64,000 bases of DNA from an uncultured Christensenella sp. (GTDB taxonomy: Bacteria; Bacillota; Clostridia; Christensenellales; Borkfalkiaceae), in contig CAJKUC010000009.1 of NCBI GenBank assembly GCA_905203015.1, forward strand, positions 31,153-95,152. The letters run 5' to 3'. Shown here in pieces: positions 8,149 to 16,043 of this stretch. The notes beneath the pieces were generated by a model. It had not been told where the DNA came from. It did not search any database and worked only from the letters and a program-made list of their open reading frames with translations. How positions within the stretch are numbered: the first letter of the stretch is position 1; every line of letters starts with the position of its first letter. A program made the position numbers and the translations under genes.

Positions 8149-8315
8149 GCCTATCGCGCAAGACAAAACGATTCTTTTTATAAAAAATTCTTATACGAAA
8201 AAAGGCGTTTTTCGCACGATACCGCAATTATCGCCGTAAAAACAGCCGATTTCTTATTCGATCTTTCTCTTTTTTCCTTTTCTTTTCTCCGCGGGGTATA
8301 GGAAAATTCTATATT

Positions 8316-8336
8316 AACCCACCGACACGGTGGGTT
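8316..8336 (-). terminator. hairpin directly after the ABC exporter stop codon
   Basis: AACCCACCG-ACA-CGGTGGGTT is a perfect 9-bp stem with a 3-nt loop, adjacent to the stop codon at 8337. The downstream sequence on the minus strand is AT-rich without a long U-run. Confidence 0.6.
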
Positions 8337-10112
8337 TTATATTTTTTCATCGATTCCGCGTTCCCGCAACAGCGAAATACAGCCGTTTTCAACCCCGATC
8401 ACCGTGTCGGCGACGGAAAGCGCGGCGGGGCGATGCGTAACGATTAGGCACGTGACGTTGTTCATCGCGCTGATATTCGCCAGAAGATCGCGTTCCGTAT
8501 TTTCGTCGAGCGCGCTCGTCGCTTCGTCGAGAAGAAGAATCGGTCGGCGCGAAAGCAAGGCCCGGGCAACGGCAAGGCGTTGCAACTGCCCCTCGGACAG
8601 CCCCGCTCCGCGTTCGTGCAGCGGCGTGGAAAGCCCCTCGGGCAAATCGTAAACGAACGTGGCGCACGCCGTTTGTATCGCGCGGCGAAGTTCCTCATCC
8701 GAAACCTCTTTTTCCGCGAAAAAAGTAAGATTTTCGTAAATCGTTCCCGAAAAAAGAAAATTCCCCTGCGGAACGTAAGCGAAAAGATCACGTTGTTCCG
8801 CCGTAACGGGAACATACGCCGCGTTGTTTTCCGTCGGCGATTCCGCGGCGGAAATATCGCCCCGATTTCCCTTTTCGCCGCCTTTCCGATCGTTTTGCCG
8901 TTCAAGATAAATTCCCCCGCTTTGCGGACGGTACACATGCATGAGCAATTTGAAAAGCGTGCTCTTGCCCGAGCCCGATCTGCCCGTAATGCAGGTGATT
9001 TTTCTCAAAGGCACGCGCGCTTTTCCGCCGCGAAGAACGGTTTCCCGCCCCGCGTAGGAAAAATTCACCTCGTTAAAACAAATCGCTTCCGCGGATTCGT
9101 ATTCCGCCTCACGTTCGCTCTCGCTGCGTACGCGGGTTTTCTCGGCGGGAATATCGTCGGTTTCCGCCAGCCGTTCTGCCGCAGCCGCCCGCGAATAACA
9201 GGCAGGAAGCACGGATGAAAAGGAAGTGAAAGGCTGTTGCAACTGGCTTAAAAGCAATATCACGGATAAAATCGAGCCGTAATCCGATCCGCCTTTTCTT
9301 ACGATTTCCGCGCTGCACCACACCACGGCAAACACCGTGGAAAGCGCGGAAAGCAACGAAAACGAACCGCCGAGCGCCACGTTCAGCCTGCTTTTTTTCA
9401 TTCTGGCGGAATAATAATCGCCGAGCAGATTTTCCGCTTTTTCCGAAGTTCGTTTTTCCGCGCCGTACGCCTTGATCGTCGTCAGAGAAACAAGCCCTTC
9501 CTGCATGAACGCGCGACTTTTTCCGTCTGCCTCCGTAAGGATTTTATGATATTTTTTCGTTTTCTTTCTGAAAAACACGGAAGCGAGCGACACGAACACA
9601 CCGCTTGCGGCAAACACCGCCGTAAAAAGCGGATTCAGCAAAAATAAAGCGACGATCGCCCCCACGCACTGCACGAGCATGCCTGCCACGGCAGGAAGAA
9701 TACTCACCCCCGTATTCGCCACTTCCGCCACGTCGGACGTGAAGCGATTCAGAAGATCGCCGCTGTGATATTTTTCCGCTTCCGCATAATCGGCGCGAAG
9801 CAATCCCGTAAACAGGCGCGAACGAAGCCCCACGGTGATTTTCGCTCTGCATCGTTCCGCATAATACGATCGGATTACCTGCAAAGCCACGCGCAAAAAC
9901 GCCGTTCCCGCGCATACGGCGGCGAAAATCCACATCCGTTTTGAGTCTCGGTCCGCCGCGCCGTTAATCACGAATCGGATCAGATAAGAAAAGGCAAGAG
10001 AAAGCAGCGTTGCCGTCACCGTCAACCCCGCGAGCAATATTACCGAAGGCCTGTACGGGCGCATTTCCCGTTTCAGCCATGCCTTGCCTTTCACCGATTC
10101 TTTTTCTTTCAA
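8337..10112 (-). CDS. ABC transporter, fused permease and ATPase (exporter type)
   Basis: A 591-residue half-transporter. Six membrane helices span roughly residues 20-300, followed by an ATPase with Walker A GRSGSGKST (about 377-384), Q-loop in FAYVPQ, signature LSEGQLQRLAVARAL and Walker B ILLLDEATSALDE. There is no C39 peptidase domain. About 25-30 extra polar residues (around 405-435, rich in Asn, Gly, Glu) sit between Walker A and the Q-loop. The start is a TTG at 10112 with GGAG six bases upstream. It is last in the run HPrK-like, PqqD-like, S26B-like, ABC, so it probably exports the product of that locus. The substrate is unknown. Confidence 0.9.
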   Translation of the reverse strand: MKEKESVKGKAWLKREMRPYRPSVILLAGLTVTATLLSLAFSYLIRFVINGAADRDSKRMWIFAAVCAGTAFLRVALQVIRSYYAERCRAKITVGLRSRLFTGLLRADYAEAEKYHSGDLLNRFTSDVAEVANTGVSILPAVAGMLVQCVGAIVALFLLNPLFTAVFAASGVFVSLASVFFRKKTKKYHKILTEADGKSRAFMQEGLVSLTTIKAYGAEKRTSEKAENLLGDYYSARMKKSRLNVALGGSFSLLSALSTVFAVVWCSAEIVRKGGSDYGSILSVILLLSQLQQPFTSFSSVLPACYSRAAAAERLAETDDIPAEKTRVRSESEREAEYESAEAICFNEVNFSYAGRETVLRGGKARVPLRKITCITGRSGSGKSTLFKLLMHVYRPQSGGIYLERQNDRKGGEKGNRGDISAAESPTENNAAYVPVTAEQRDLFAYVPQGNFLFSGTIYENLTFFAEKEVSDEELRRAIQTACATFVYDLPEGLSTPLHERGAGLSEGQLQRLAVARALLSRRPILLLDEATSALDENTERDLLANISAMNNVTCLIVTHRPAALSVADTVIGVENGCISLLRERGIDEKI

Positions 10113-10186
10113 CGCTTTCTCCGCCCCGCATTTTTCGGGTATTTTTAATTACTCCGTTTATTTTTCCGTACGGCAGTTTTTTTACT

Positions 10187-10663
10187 TTATTTCGTTTCCG
10201 ACCGTTTTTTCTTTCGGAACACCGCGTGATAAATTTTAGCAAATGCCGCGCGGCACTTACGGAAGAACGGCACGAAAATTCGCCTGACCGGATAATTTTT
10301 CACGCGTCTTTTCGCATACCGAAGATACTTTTCGTCCGTTTTGCAATCGATGTGCTTTTCTCCGCGGAAATATTCCGTCAGCACGCCGAAAACGGCTTCT
10401 TCGGGAACGAGTTCGTCGGCATAACAATTATCGCCGCGAATCACATACCCGCCCTCGCGCGTTTCTATCACGCGGTGCAACACATATTTTTCGCCGCGTT
10501 TATACAGCGCTACGTCCAGAGGCTTCAAACGCGCCTGTTTCTTTTCTATCACCACGCTGTCCCTGCCGCTTTTCAGCATCGGCAACATGCTCACTCCCAC
10601 CGTAGGGCCTACATACTTTCCCTCGGTTTCGATGAGTTCTTCGATCGTGACGCACGCCGTCAT
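10187..10663 (-). CDS. S24/S26 family peptidase-like protein (signal peptidase S26B type)
   Basis: 158 residues. GPTVGVSMLPMLKSG is the catalytic Ser box (SMxPML) of signal-peptidase-like enzymes. YVLHRVIE and IRGDNCYADE match the S26B subgroup (SipW/archaeal type), in which the base is a His in place of Lys. No membrane helix is evident at the N-terminus. The C-terminus is strongly basic (FFRKCR, FRKKKR), suggesting peripheral membrane contact. ATG 10663 overlaps the TGA of the PqqD-like gene (ATGA), so the two are translationally coupled. The likely task is cleavage of a leader or partner of the same locus, an inference from context. Confidence 0.8.
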   Translation of the reverse strand: MTACVTIEELIETEGKYVGPTVGVSMLPMLKSGRDSVVIEKKQARLKPLDVALYKRGEKYVLHRVIETREGGYVIRGDNCYADELVPEEAVFGVLTEYFRGEKHIDCKTDEKYLRYAKRRVKNYPVRRIFVPFFRKCRAAFAKIYHAVFRKKKRSETK

Positions 10664-10929
10664 TTCTGTTCCGTAAAATGCGAGTCGTTCAGCACTTTCA
10701 CGAATGATGCAACGTCGTTTTTCGCCGTTTCTTCGTCTACGTCGTATTCTTCGAGCAATGCGCGCACCGCTTCTTCTTCGGTGTGTTCCGCGCAGAAAAA
10801 ACGCCATAAAAACGCGCCGCTTTCATTGAGTTTCACCATGCCGTGAAATTCCTTTCCCGCTTCGCCGACGGGAACAACGATATTTTCTCCGCCCACCTTT
10901 CTGATAATAAAACCGTCTTTGATTTTCAT
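10660..10929 (-). CDS. PqqD-like protein (RiPP recognition element fold)
   Basis: An 89-residue protein with the PqqD profile: MKIKDGFIIRKVGGENIVVP beta strands, then LNESGAFLWRFF, TEEEAVRALLEEYDVDEETA and a final helix with DVASFVKVL. PqqD domains bind leader peptides of ribosomal natural products and hand them to modifying enzymes. AGAGGG precedes the ATG. It is coupled to the S26B-like gene downstream and follows the HPrK-like gene by 86 nt. No radical SAM partner is adjacent, which is unusual for classic PqqD systems. Confidence 0.88.
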   Translation of the reverse strand: MKIKDGFIIRKVGGENIVVPVGEAGKEFHGMVKLNESGAFLWRFFCAEHTEEEAVRALLEEYDVDEETAKNDVASFVKVLNDSHFTEQK

Positions 10930-11015
10930 TTTTCACCCTCTGCAATTCGTTTTTTCGTATGCCGCCGCATGCCTCTGCCGATATATTCCTTGCTCCGCCG
11001 CAACGTTTCGCGGCT

Positions 11016-11738
11016 TTATTTCATATAATCTTCCGCCGATTTTCCCGTTAAAGCGGAAAACGACGTTTTCGCCGCTTCCGTTTCCATATTGCAATGCAAT
11101 ACGTACGCGGGTACGTTCGTAACGATACCGTCGGCAAGTTCCAGCGTTTTTTCCGCCGCTCTCCGTTCCGTGGGCAATAAAATCTGCGAAAACAATCTGT
11201 CTGCCGCCTCGGCGGGCGAAATACGCCCGATCTCGTTTGTTGTTCCCCGTTCGATAAAGCACAGTCCTTTCAGCGGCGCGAAGCCTTTTCTTCCTCTGTT
11301 TTCTTTGCCGTTCCACGGTGTGCCGTACGCAATAAATTCGTCTCCCGTGCGCGCGATAATCGGCTTATCGCCGTTTAAAATTTCCGAGCCCTTTATATGC
11401 GCCGTATAAAGCGCGGTGTGCGTTGATTTGCCGATTCCGCTTCTGCCGAGAAAGGCATAAGCGTTTCCCTCGAACGTAAGCACGGCGGAATGTAATAAAA
11501 ATCTGTCGTACTCCGGCATCTGCAGGCAGATTTTGCGATACAGGCAGATATTTTCGATATACCCGTCGGAAAATCCGGGAGACGCTTCTTTTTCGGCGTA
11601 AAATTCTTCTTTCGTCGTTTCCGCTTCAAAGTCCGCCGAAGAATCCTGATCTTCGGAAAGATATTCTTTGCAGAATTCGCTTGTATAACGGCAACGGTTT
11701 TTCACGTTCACCCGCAACCCCGCGAGTTCGTAAATCAT
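11016..11738 (-). CDS. HPr kinase/phosphorylase-like P-loop protein
   Basis: 240 residues. A P-loop of the HPr-kinase/PEP-carboxykinase-like fold, LGRSGIGKSTHTALY, lies in the middle of the protein, followed by LNGDKPIIA and TPWNGKENRGRKGFAPLKG. This is the small kinase type that accompanies PqqD in some peptide-modification loci; genuine HPrK of the PTS differs in its N-terminal domain and the GxGRSG context. I chose ATG 11738 with GGGAGA upstream rather than 11762. It leads the operon that continues with the PqqD-like, S26B-like and ABC genes. It could phosphorylate a peptide or protein substrate. Confidence 0.8.
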   Translation of the reverse strand: MIYELAGLRVNVKNRCRYTSEFCKEYLSEDQDSSADFEAETTKEEFYAEKEASPGFSDGYIENICLYRKICLQMPEYDRFLLHSAVLTFEGNAYAFLGRSGIGKSTHTALYTAHIKGSEILNGDKPIIARTGDEFIAYGTPWNGKENRGRKGFAPLKGLCFIERGTTNEIGRISPAEAADRLFSQILLPTERRAAEKTLELADGIVTNVPAYVLHCNMETEAAKTSFSALTGKSAEDYMK

Positions 11739-11803
11739 TGTTTTTCTCCCTTTTTCTTCCATACGACGTATTTTTAAAACTTCGATCGGAAATCACTGTA
11801 TTT

Positions 11804-11832
11804 ATCATAGCATAAACGCGGAAAATTTGCAA
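11804..11832 (-). promoter_or_regulatory. promoter of the HPrK-PqqD-S26B-ABC operon
   Basis: TTGCAA (11827-11832) and TATGAT (11804-11809) on the minus strand have a 17-bp spacer with a TG just before the -10 box. The -35 box sits in the loop of the inverted repeat at 11815-11844. Confidence 0.65.
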
Positions 11833-11844
11833 GTTTTCCGCGTT
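11815..11844. repeat. 11-bp perfect inverted repeat over the operon promoter
   Basis: AACGCGGAAAA and TTTTCCGCGTT flank an 8-nt loop that contains the -35 hexamer. It may be an operator, or a terminator for the upstream PPC-domain gene; the run after it on the minus strand has only three T. Next to it (about 11846-11878) TTTGCCGTATTTT is repeated in tandem. Confidence 0.6.
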
Positions 11845-11992
11845 CATTTGCCGTATTTTTTGCCGTATTTTTTGCATAATCGTAAATTTTTTCAGATCTT
11901 TCGCTTCTGCCGTGTTTCTCTTTTCCTCGCCTGTTACGCGGAAATCGTGCGGGGAACAAACCGATTATGAAAAAATTTTACGCGCATAGCGT

Positions 11993-12412
11993 TTAAAATT
12001 CCCACAAATTCAGCCCCGTGATTTCGTCGGTACGGCGCGAAATATCGCCTTCGATCAATCGGATCACCGCCTCGCACGTAGCGGAAACGCGCGCGGAATT
12101 CAGATGTCCGCCGAATACGACGCCGTTTTCGTCGGCTGCGGAAATGTGAAAATGCGCATAATATTCTCCGTCTTTCCGATCGATCGTGCCAAGCAAGGAA
12201 ACAATCTCGAAAACGCCTGCATACCTGCGCGAATTATACTTCTTTTGCGGAAAATTATATGCGCCCGCCTCAAATTCGTCCGTCGCGCCGATCGCCTGCA
12301 CAGACGCAAAGCGCACGTTTTCTTTCAGAGCCGCCTCTTTGATTTTTTCCGTAATTTCTTCGCCTCTGTCTATCCTTACAACGATGGTGTTTCCGAATCT
12401 TTTATACTGCAT
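11993..12412 (-). CDS. PPC/DUF296 domain protein
   Basis: 139 residues, single PPC (plant and prokaryote conserved) domain: KENVRFASVQAIGA, EIVSLLGTID, YYAHFHISAAD and FGGHLNSARVSATCE, the conserved metal-site and GGHL region. Bacterial members are free-standing trimeric proteins of uncertain role; the link to DNA binding comes from plant relatives with AT-hooks. A strong AAGGAGAG ribosome binding site precedes the ATG. It is probably a single-gene unit. Confidence 0.88.
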   Translation of the reverse strand: MQYKRFGNTIVVRIDRGEEITEKIKEAALKENVRFASVQAIGATDEFEAGAYNFPQKKYNSRRYAGVFEIVSLLGTIDRKDGEYYAHFHISAADENGVVFGGHLNSARVSATCEAVIRLIEGDISRRTDEITGLNLWEF

Positions 12413-12444
12413 TTTTCTCTCCTTTTCTTATGCTTTTTCTCGTT

Positions 12445-13152
12445 TTACTTTTCGTTATCGCCGCCCGCCGACGTTTTTCCGACGATTGCGCTCCGTTTTT
12501 TCAGACGGGCGATTTCACGGATCGTAAAACGGAACGACAACGCCGCGATAAGCGCGACGATCACGCCGCTTGAAACAACCGATAACGTAAAAATCGACGT
12601 ATCCCCCGCTTCCGAAAATACGCTGATCAACGTATTTTGCAGCGACAATACGGAAAACAGCGCGTCGCAAAGTCCGATTTCCCGTAACTGCATCAGCGCA
12701 AGCGAATCGCTTTTTCCCGCCCTTTTAAAACGCACGCATGCCGCCGCGATTTTATACGTGGTGTATGTGGCTACAGTTATCGCGGCGATCGTTCCCGTAT
12801 TCACCGTTTTTTTCCCGACAGCCATAATCGATACAGGCGTAATTAACGCCACGTTGATCAAAAACGTGAAAACGGAAACACCGTAAAACGTACGCCTTTC
12901 CCTCTTCGCCGCCGCGTTCCGATCGCTTTCGCGGAAATTTTTCGCTTCGGATACAATCAGCGTACACCTTGCGGCCGCCAGAAAGGCATAATATATCCCC
13001 GCGCTGATATGCCACGCCGAAACAAACAACGCGCCGAGAAAGATATTATACGCGGCAAATGCGGACGTGGTGACGGCGGACCAAGCCGATCCGCCGTATC
13101 TTCCCCAAAAAGGGTGAGATTTGCATTTTCCGATCGTTTCTTTAATTTTCAT
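12445..13152 (-). CDS. multi-pass membrane protein of unknown function
   Basis: 235 residues with about five or six hydrophobic segments, for example AAYNIFLGALFVSAW, SVFTFLINVALITPVSI, TGTIAAITVATYTTYKIAAA and VVSSGVIVALIAALSF, separated by short Arg/Lys-rich loops. I do not recognise the family. No clear ribosome binding site precedes the ATG at 13152. It lies directly downstream of a TetR-type regulator on the same strand, which may control it. Confidence 0.75.
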   Translation of the reverse strand: MKIKETIGKCKSHPFWGRYGGSAWSAVTTSAFAAYNIFLGALFVSAWHISAGIYYAFLAAARCTLIVSEAKNFRESDRNAAAKRERRTFYGVSVFTFLINVALITPVSIMAVGKKTVNTGTIAAITVATYTTYKIAAACVRFKRAGKSDSLALMQLREIGLCDALFSVLSLQNTLISVFSEAGDTSIFTLSVVSSGVIVALIAALSFRFTIREIARLKKRSAIVGKTSAGGDNEK

Positions 13153-13236
13153 TGATGTTGTATGCGTTTTTCAGCGATTGTTACGCGCCCTTCACGCCGT
13201 TTTTCCTCCGTTCGTTTCTTTCGCCCGTTCTGCAGA

Positions 13237-13869
13237 TTACGTTTGCGAATCGGGCGGCGATTGTTGCGGCAATTTTTCCGCGGGCTTTCCGCTTTCGGCA
13301 TGCCCCACGCAATTTTTCACGATCGAGGCAATTTTTTCAATCGGCTCTATACAATCGCGCGCCACCCAGCGCATAACGATCGCCGATACGCCCTTCGTGT
13401 AAAATTCCATCCTGTATTCGTGCTCCTCTTCCGGCACGCCGAAACGGGATAAAATGGGTGAAAAAACATCGTCGAACATCGTTTTATAAGATTTTTCCGC
13501 GTCGAACAGATCGGGGCGGGAACAGATCGCGCGGAACGCCTTTTTATTCTGCAGCACGAAAGCGAGATACGGAAACAGATATTCGTCGGTGATTAAATAT
13601 AATTCGTGCGTTTGTACGCTGCCTATTTTTTGCGGAAAATCGCTTTTGCGAAAGGATTCCGCAAACCTCTCGCTCAACACGGAAATCGTTTCCGACAATA
13701 AATCGTACGTGTTTTCGTAGTGCAGATAAAAAGTGGAGCGGTTGACATTTGCGGCAACGCAGATTTCTTTCACCGTGATAAAATCGAAATCTTTCTTTTC
13801 AAGCAACGTCAGCAGGGCTTCGTCCATTTTCAGAGCGGTATTAAAATATTTACTTTCGTTTTTATTCAT
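13237..13869 (-). CDS. TetR/AcrR family transcriptional regulator
   Basis: 210 residues. The N-terminal helix-turn-helix is clear: FDFITVKEICVAANVNRSTFYLHYENTYDLL. The C-terminal ligand domain is of the variable type and ends in an Asp/Glu/Gln-rich tail. ATG 13869 has AGGAG seven bases upstream and replaces a longer reading from 13917. It is likely to repress the neighbouring membrane protein genes. The ligand is unknown. Confidence 0.88.
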   Translation of the reverse strand: MNKNESKYFNTALKMDEALLTLLEKKDFDFITVKEICVAANVNRSTFYLHYENTYDLLSETISVLSERFAESFRKSDFPQKIGSVQTHELYLITDEYLFPYLAFVLQNKKAFRAICSRPDLFDAEKSYKTMFDDVFSPILSRFGVPEEEHEYRMEFYTKGVSAIVMRWVARDCIEPIEKIASIVKNCVGHAESGKPAEKLPQQSPPDSQT

Positions 13870-13977
13870 TGCCGACTCCTTTTTGCCGTGCTTTGCCATG
13901 CGGCCGCTTCGCTGCAATATCTTCCTTTCGCATGTCGTTTTGATTTCAGCCGTTTTGATAATCAGAAGCCCGCCGCG

Positions 13978-14343
13978 TCACTCTTCCGCGTTTTCCGCCA
14001 CCTCTTTGGCAAGTTGCAACACCTCGAACGCATACTTTTTCTTTCTTGCGGCAAGAAACTTTTTGTATATCGGGTAATTCACGCCCACAATAATCATTCC
14101 GAGAACGCCGAGGGCGATTCCGCCGATCATCGATCCCGTCGTTGCGGAACCGATCACTTTCATCGCCAGGCACATTCCCGTGCCGAATACAAGCGTTCCC
14201 ACGATCCCCGCCGTAAACGCCGCGATCAAGGGCGGGCGCTTCACTTTCTCATCGAGTTTTCTGAGAGCAACGGCTTTCCCCGCCGATTTCGTCGCGTATT
14301 CGCTTGCCAGTTTTTCCGCATAAATCTTGTCTGTGTTTTTCAT
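13978..14343 (-). CDS. small conserved membrane protein
   Basis: 121 residues: a soluble N-terminal helix with Lys/Glu pairs (ALRKLDEKVKRPP), two membrane helices (IAAFTAGIVGTLVFGTGM and SMIGGIALGVLGMIIVGV) joined by a short loop, and a charged C-terminal helix ending AKEVAENAEE. Similar small Bacillota proteins exist without an assigned function. ATG 14343 is preceded by GGGAGG. The longer ORF from 14472 has no support. It stands upstream of the TetR gene on the same strand. Confidence 0.75.
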   Translation of the reverse strand: MKNTDKIYAEKLASEYATKSAGKAVALRKLDEKVKRPPLIAAFTAGIVGTLVFGTGMCLAMKVIGSATTGSMIGGIALGVLGMIIVGVNYPIYKKFLAARKKKYAFEVLQLAKEVAENAEE

Positions 14344-14492
14344 AATAACATACCTCCCGCCGAGGGCTTTTCTCCCTATCGGCAAGTATATTATAACAAA
14401 TCGAAACTGAAAACGGAACGACACGTTTTTTGAAAAGCGTCGATTTGTGAAAAAATTCCGTTTTATCCGCACGTTTGCTTTTCAGCCGCTTT

Positions 14493-14837
14493 TTATCCGC
14501 GTATTTGCGTTTTATTTGCCCGACCGCTTCTTTTTGCCGCCCGAAGCCCCGCGCATGTATCTTCCACGATCGCGCACAACGTTTCCGCATCATCGGGATC
14601 GGTCGGCATATACATAGGCTTTGCTCCGTCGTAAGGAATTTCTTTTTGCATTGCGTACTTTTCGTTCGTCGGCGTGATTTTCACCAAAAAGCGATCATCG
14701 AATATCCCGCCGAAATAAACGCCGTCGCAATACGCTAAAAATTCCCCCATCATCGGCTTGAACACAATTCGTTCGCCGCCCGCCGCGCGCGCCAACTGCC
14801 CGGCTATATACTCTTTATATTCTTTTCCCGAAGGCAT
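14493..14837 (-). CDS. TfoX N-terminal domain protein
   Basis: 114 residues matching the TfoX/Sxy N-terminal domain alone: RIVFKPMMGEFLAYCDG, VYFGGIFDDRFLVK and a YDGAKPMYM segment, followed by a short Arg/Lys tail. The Gammaproteobacterial competence regulator has an extra C-terminal domain that is missing here. Single-domain versions in Bacillota have no established role. AGAGGGG precedes the ATG. The gene lies 13 nt downstream of the barnase-domain gene and probably shares its transcript. Confidence 0.85.
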   Translation of the reverse strand: MPSGKEYKEYIAGQLARAAGGERIVFKPMMGEFLAYCDGVYFGGIFDDRFLVKITPTNEKYAMQKEIPYDGAKPMYMPTDPDDAETLCAIVEDTCAGLRAAKRSGRANKTQIRG

Positions 14838-14850
14838 ATTTTGTTCCCCT

Positions 14851-15573
14851 CTATGATCTTTTCAGCCGTTTAAATAAGGAAGATATCAAAAGATATACGA
14901 TTGCGATCGGCACAAGAACGGCATAACCGACAATCTTTATTACGGTAAAGCACGACGTTTTCGCATCCCGCAAAAAATCGCTTGCAGGCTCTTTTCTTAC
15001 AGCAAGAACATAGATGACATAAACACCCCCGCACACCGCCCCGACGATTGAAAAGGCTTGAAAAATATCCGACGTTTTATTGATATCTTTCTTTTTAACA
15101 GGAACAAAGGCGGGATCTCCGTCATCCCCGTAATGCGTATCTGTATAAAAAATTTCGGAACAGTCCGCCGCATACACCAGCCTTTTCTGTCCGCGCCGCG
15201 ATGTATTTTCGGGATAGTCCAAATCGCATTCTCTCAAATCGGTTTTTTCCGTATATTCCGTAATCTTTTTTGCATATCTGAACACATCGCCGCCGATATA
15301 ATAGCCGTCTTCCGGTTGTTCGCCGCTCTTCTCCGTCTCGGATTTCAAAAGATAATTCGAGGGAAGTTTTTTATATGTATACAGATACAGCGCCACTTCT
15401 TTTTTGGTATGATATCTACCGTTTTCATGTACCGTTGTTCTTGTTGCGGCAGTGCAGATAAGCAGCACCACCATCGTAATTATCCATACAGCCACTATTA
15501 CCGCCCGTCGATTCGGCTTCATTGTTCCATTAACGCTGCCCGACTGTACTATTTCCTGATTTTTTTCCATCAT
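14851..15573 (-). CDS. membrane protein with a barnase-type ribonuclease domain
   Basis: 240 residues. One membrane helix at about 24-43, a barnase-like domain at about 55-150, then two more hydrophobic helices near the C-terminus (about 170-192 and 205-230). The domain aligns with barnase along its length: LYTYKKLPSNYLLKSE, YIGGDVF, LRECDLDY, KRLVYAADCSEIFYTDTHY. All four key residues of barnase have counterparts: K77 (Lys27), E115 (Glu73), R131 (Arg87), H147 (His102). An active guanyl-preferring RNase domain is therefore likely. With N-in topology it would face outside. No barstar-like inhibitor gene is recognisable nearby. Family secreted RNases normally have no C-terminal membrane helices. 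Confidence 0.82.
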   Translation of the reverse strand: MMEKNQEIVQSGSVNGTMKPNRRAVIVAVWIITMVVLLICTAATRTTVHENGRYHTKKEVALYLYTYKKLPSNYLLKSETEKSGEQPEDGYYIGGDVFRYAKKITEYTEKTDLRECDLDYPENTSRRGQKRLVYAADCSEIFYTDTHYGDDGDPAFVPVKKKDINKTSDIFQAFSIVGAVCGGVYVIYVLAVRKEPASDFLRDAKTSCFTVIKIVGYAVLVPIAIVYLLISSLFKRLKRS

Positions 15574-15730
15574 TCCACACCCTTTTACATGAATTTCTCT
15601 TTCTTTGATAATTATACCTTAAAATCGCCTGAATTGGCAATCGATTTGCGCCCATATTTTTTGCGGAATTTTTTTGCGGCAAAAAGAAAAACAGCCGACG
15701 ATCACACTTTCGTTGACCGCCGACCGTTTC

Positions 15731-15806
<76 letters not shown>

Positions 15807-15863
15807 ACCGTCTCTCTCTTATCGGAAGAAAGAAAATCTCTCTTTCCGCAAGGCTACCTATTT

Positions 15864-15892
15864 ATTATAATGAAAAAACGAAAAATTGTCAA
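15864..15892 (-). promoter_or_regulatory. promoter of tRNA-Thr
   Basis: TTGACA (15887-15892) and TATAAT (15864-15869), perfect consensus hexamers, 17-bp spacer, minus strand. Confidence 0.85.
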
Positions 15893-15984
15893 GCCGAAAA
15901 ACCGCCTTTTCGATAAAATAAGTGAAAAAACGAAAAAAATTTTTAATTTTCTATTCTATCGTACAGAAAAACTAAAAACGATCT

Positions 15985-16034
15985 AAAAAAGATCCTTCCT
16001 TCCGGGCAATAACGCCGAAAGAAAAGATCTTTTC
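15985..16034 (-). terminator. terminator of rny
   Basis: An imperfect hairpin with closing AAAAGATC/GATCTTTT arms is followed on the minus strand by six T, about 10 nt after the rny stop codon. Confidence 0.75.
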
Positions 16035-16043
16035 GTTTACGTT

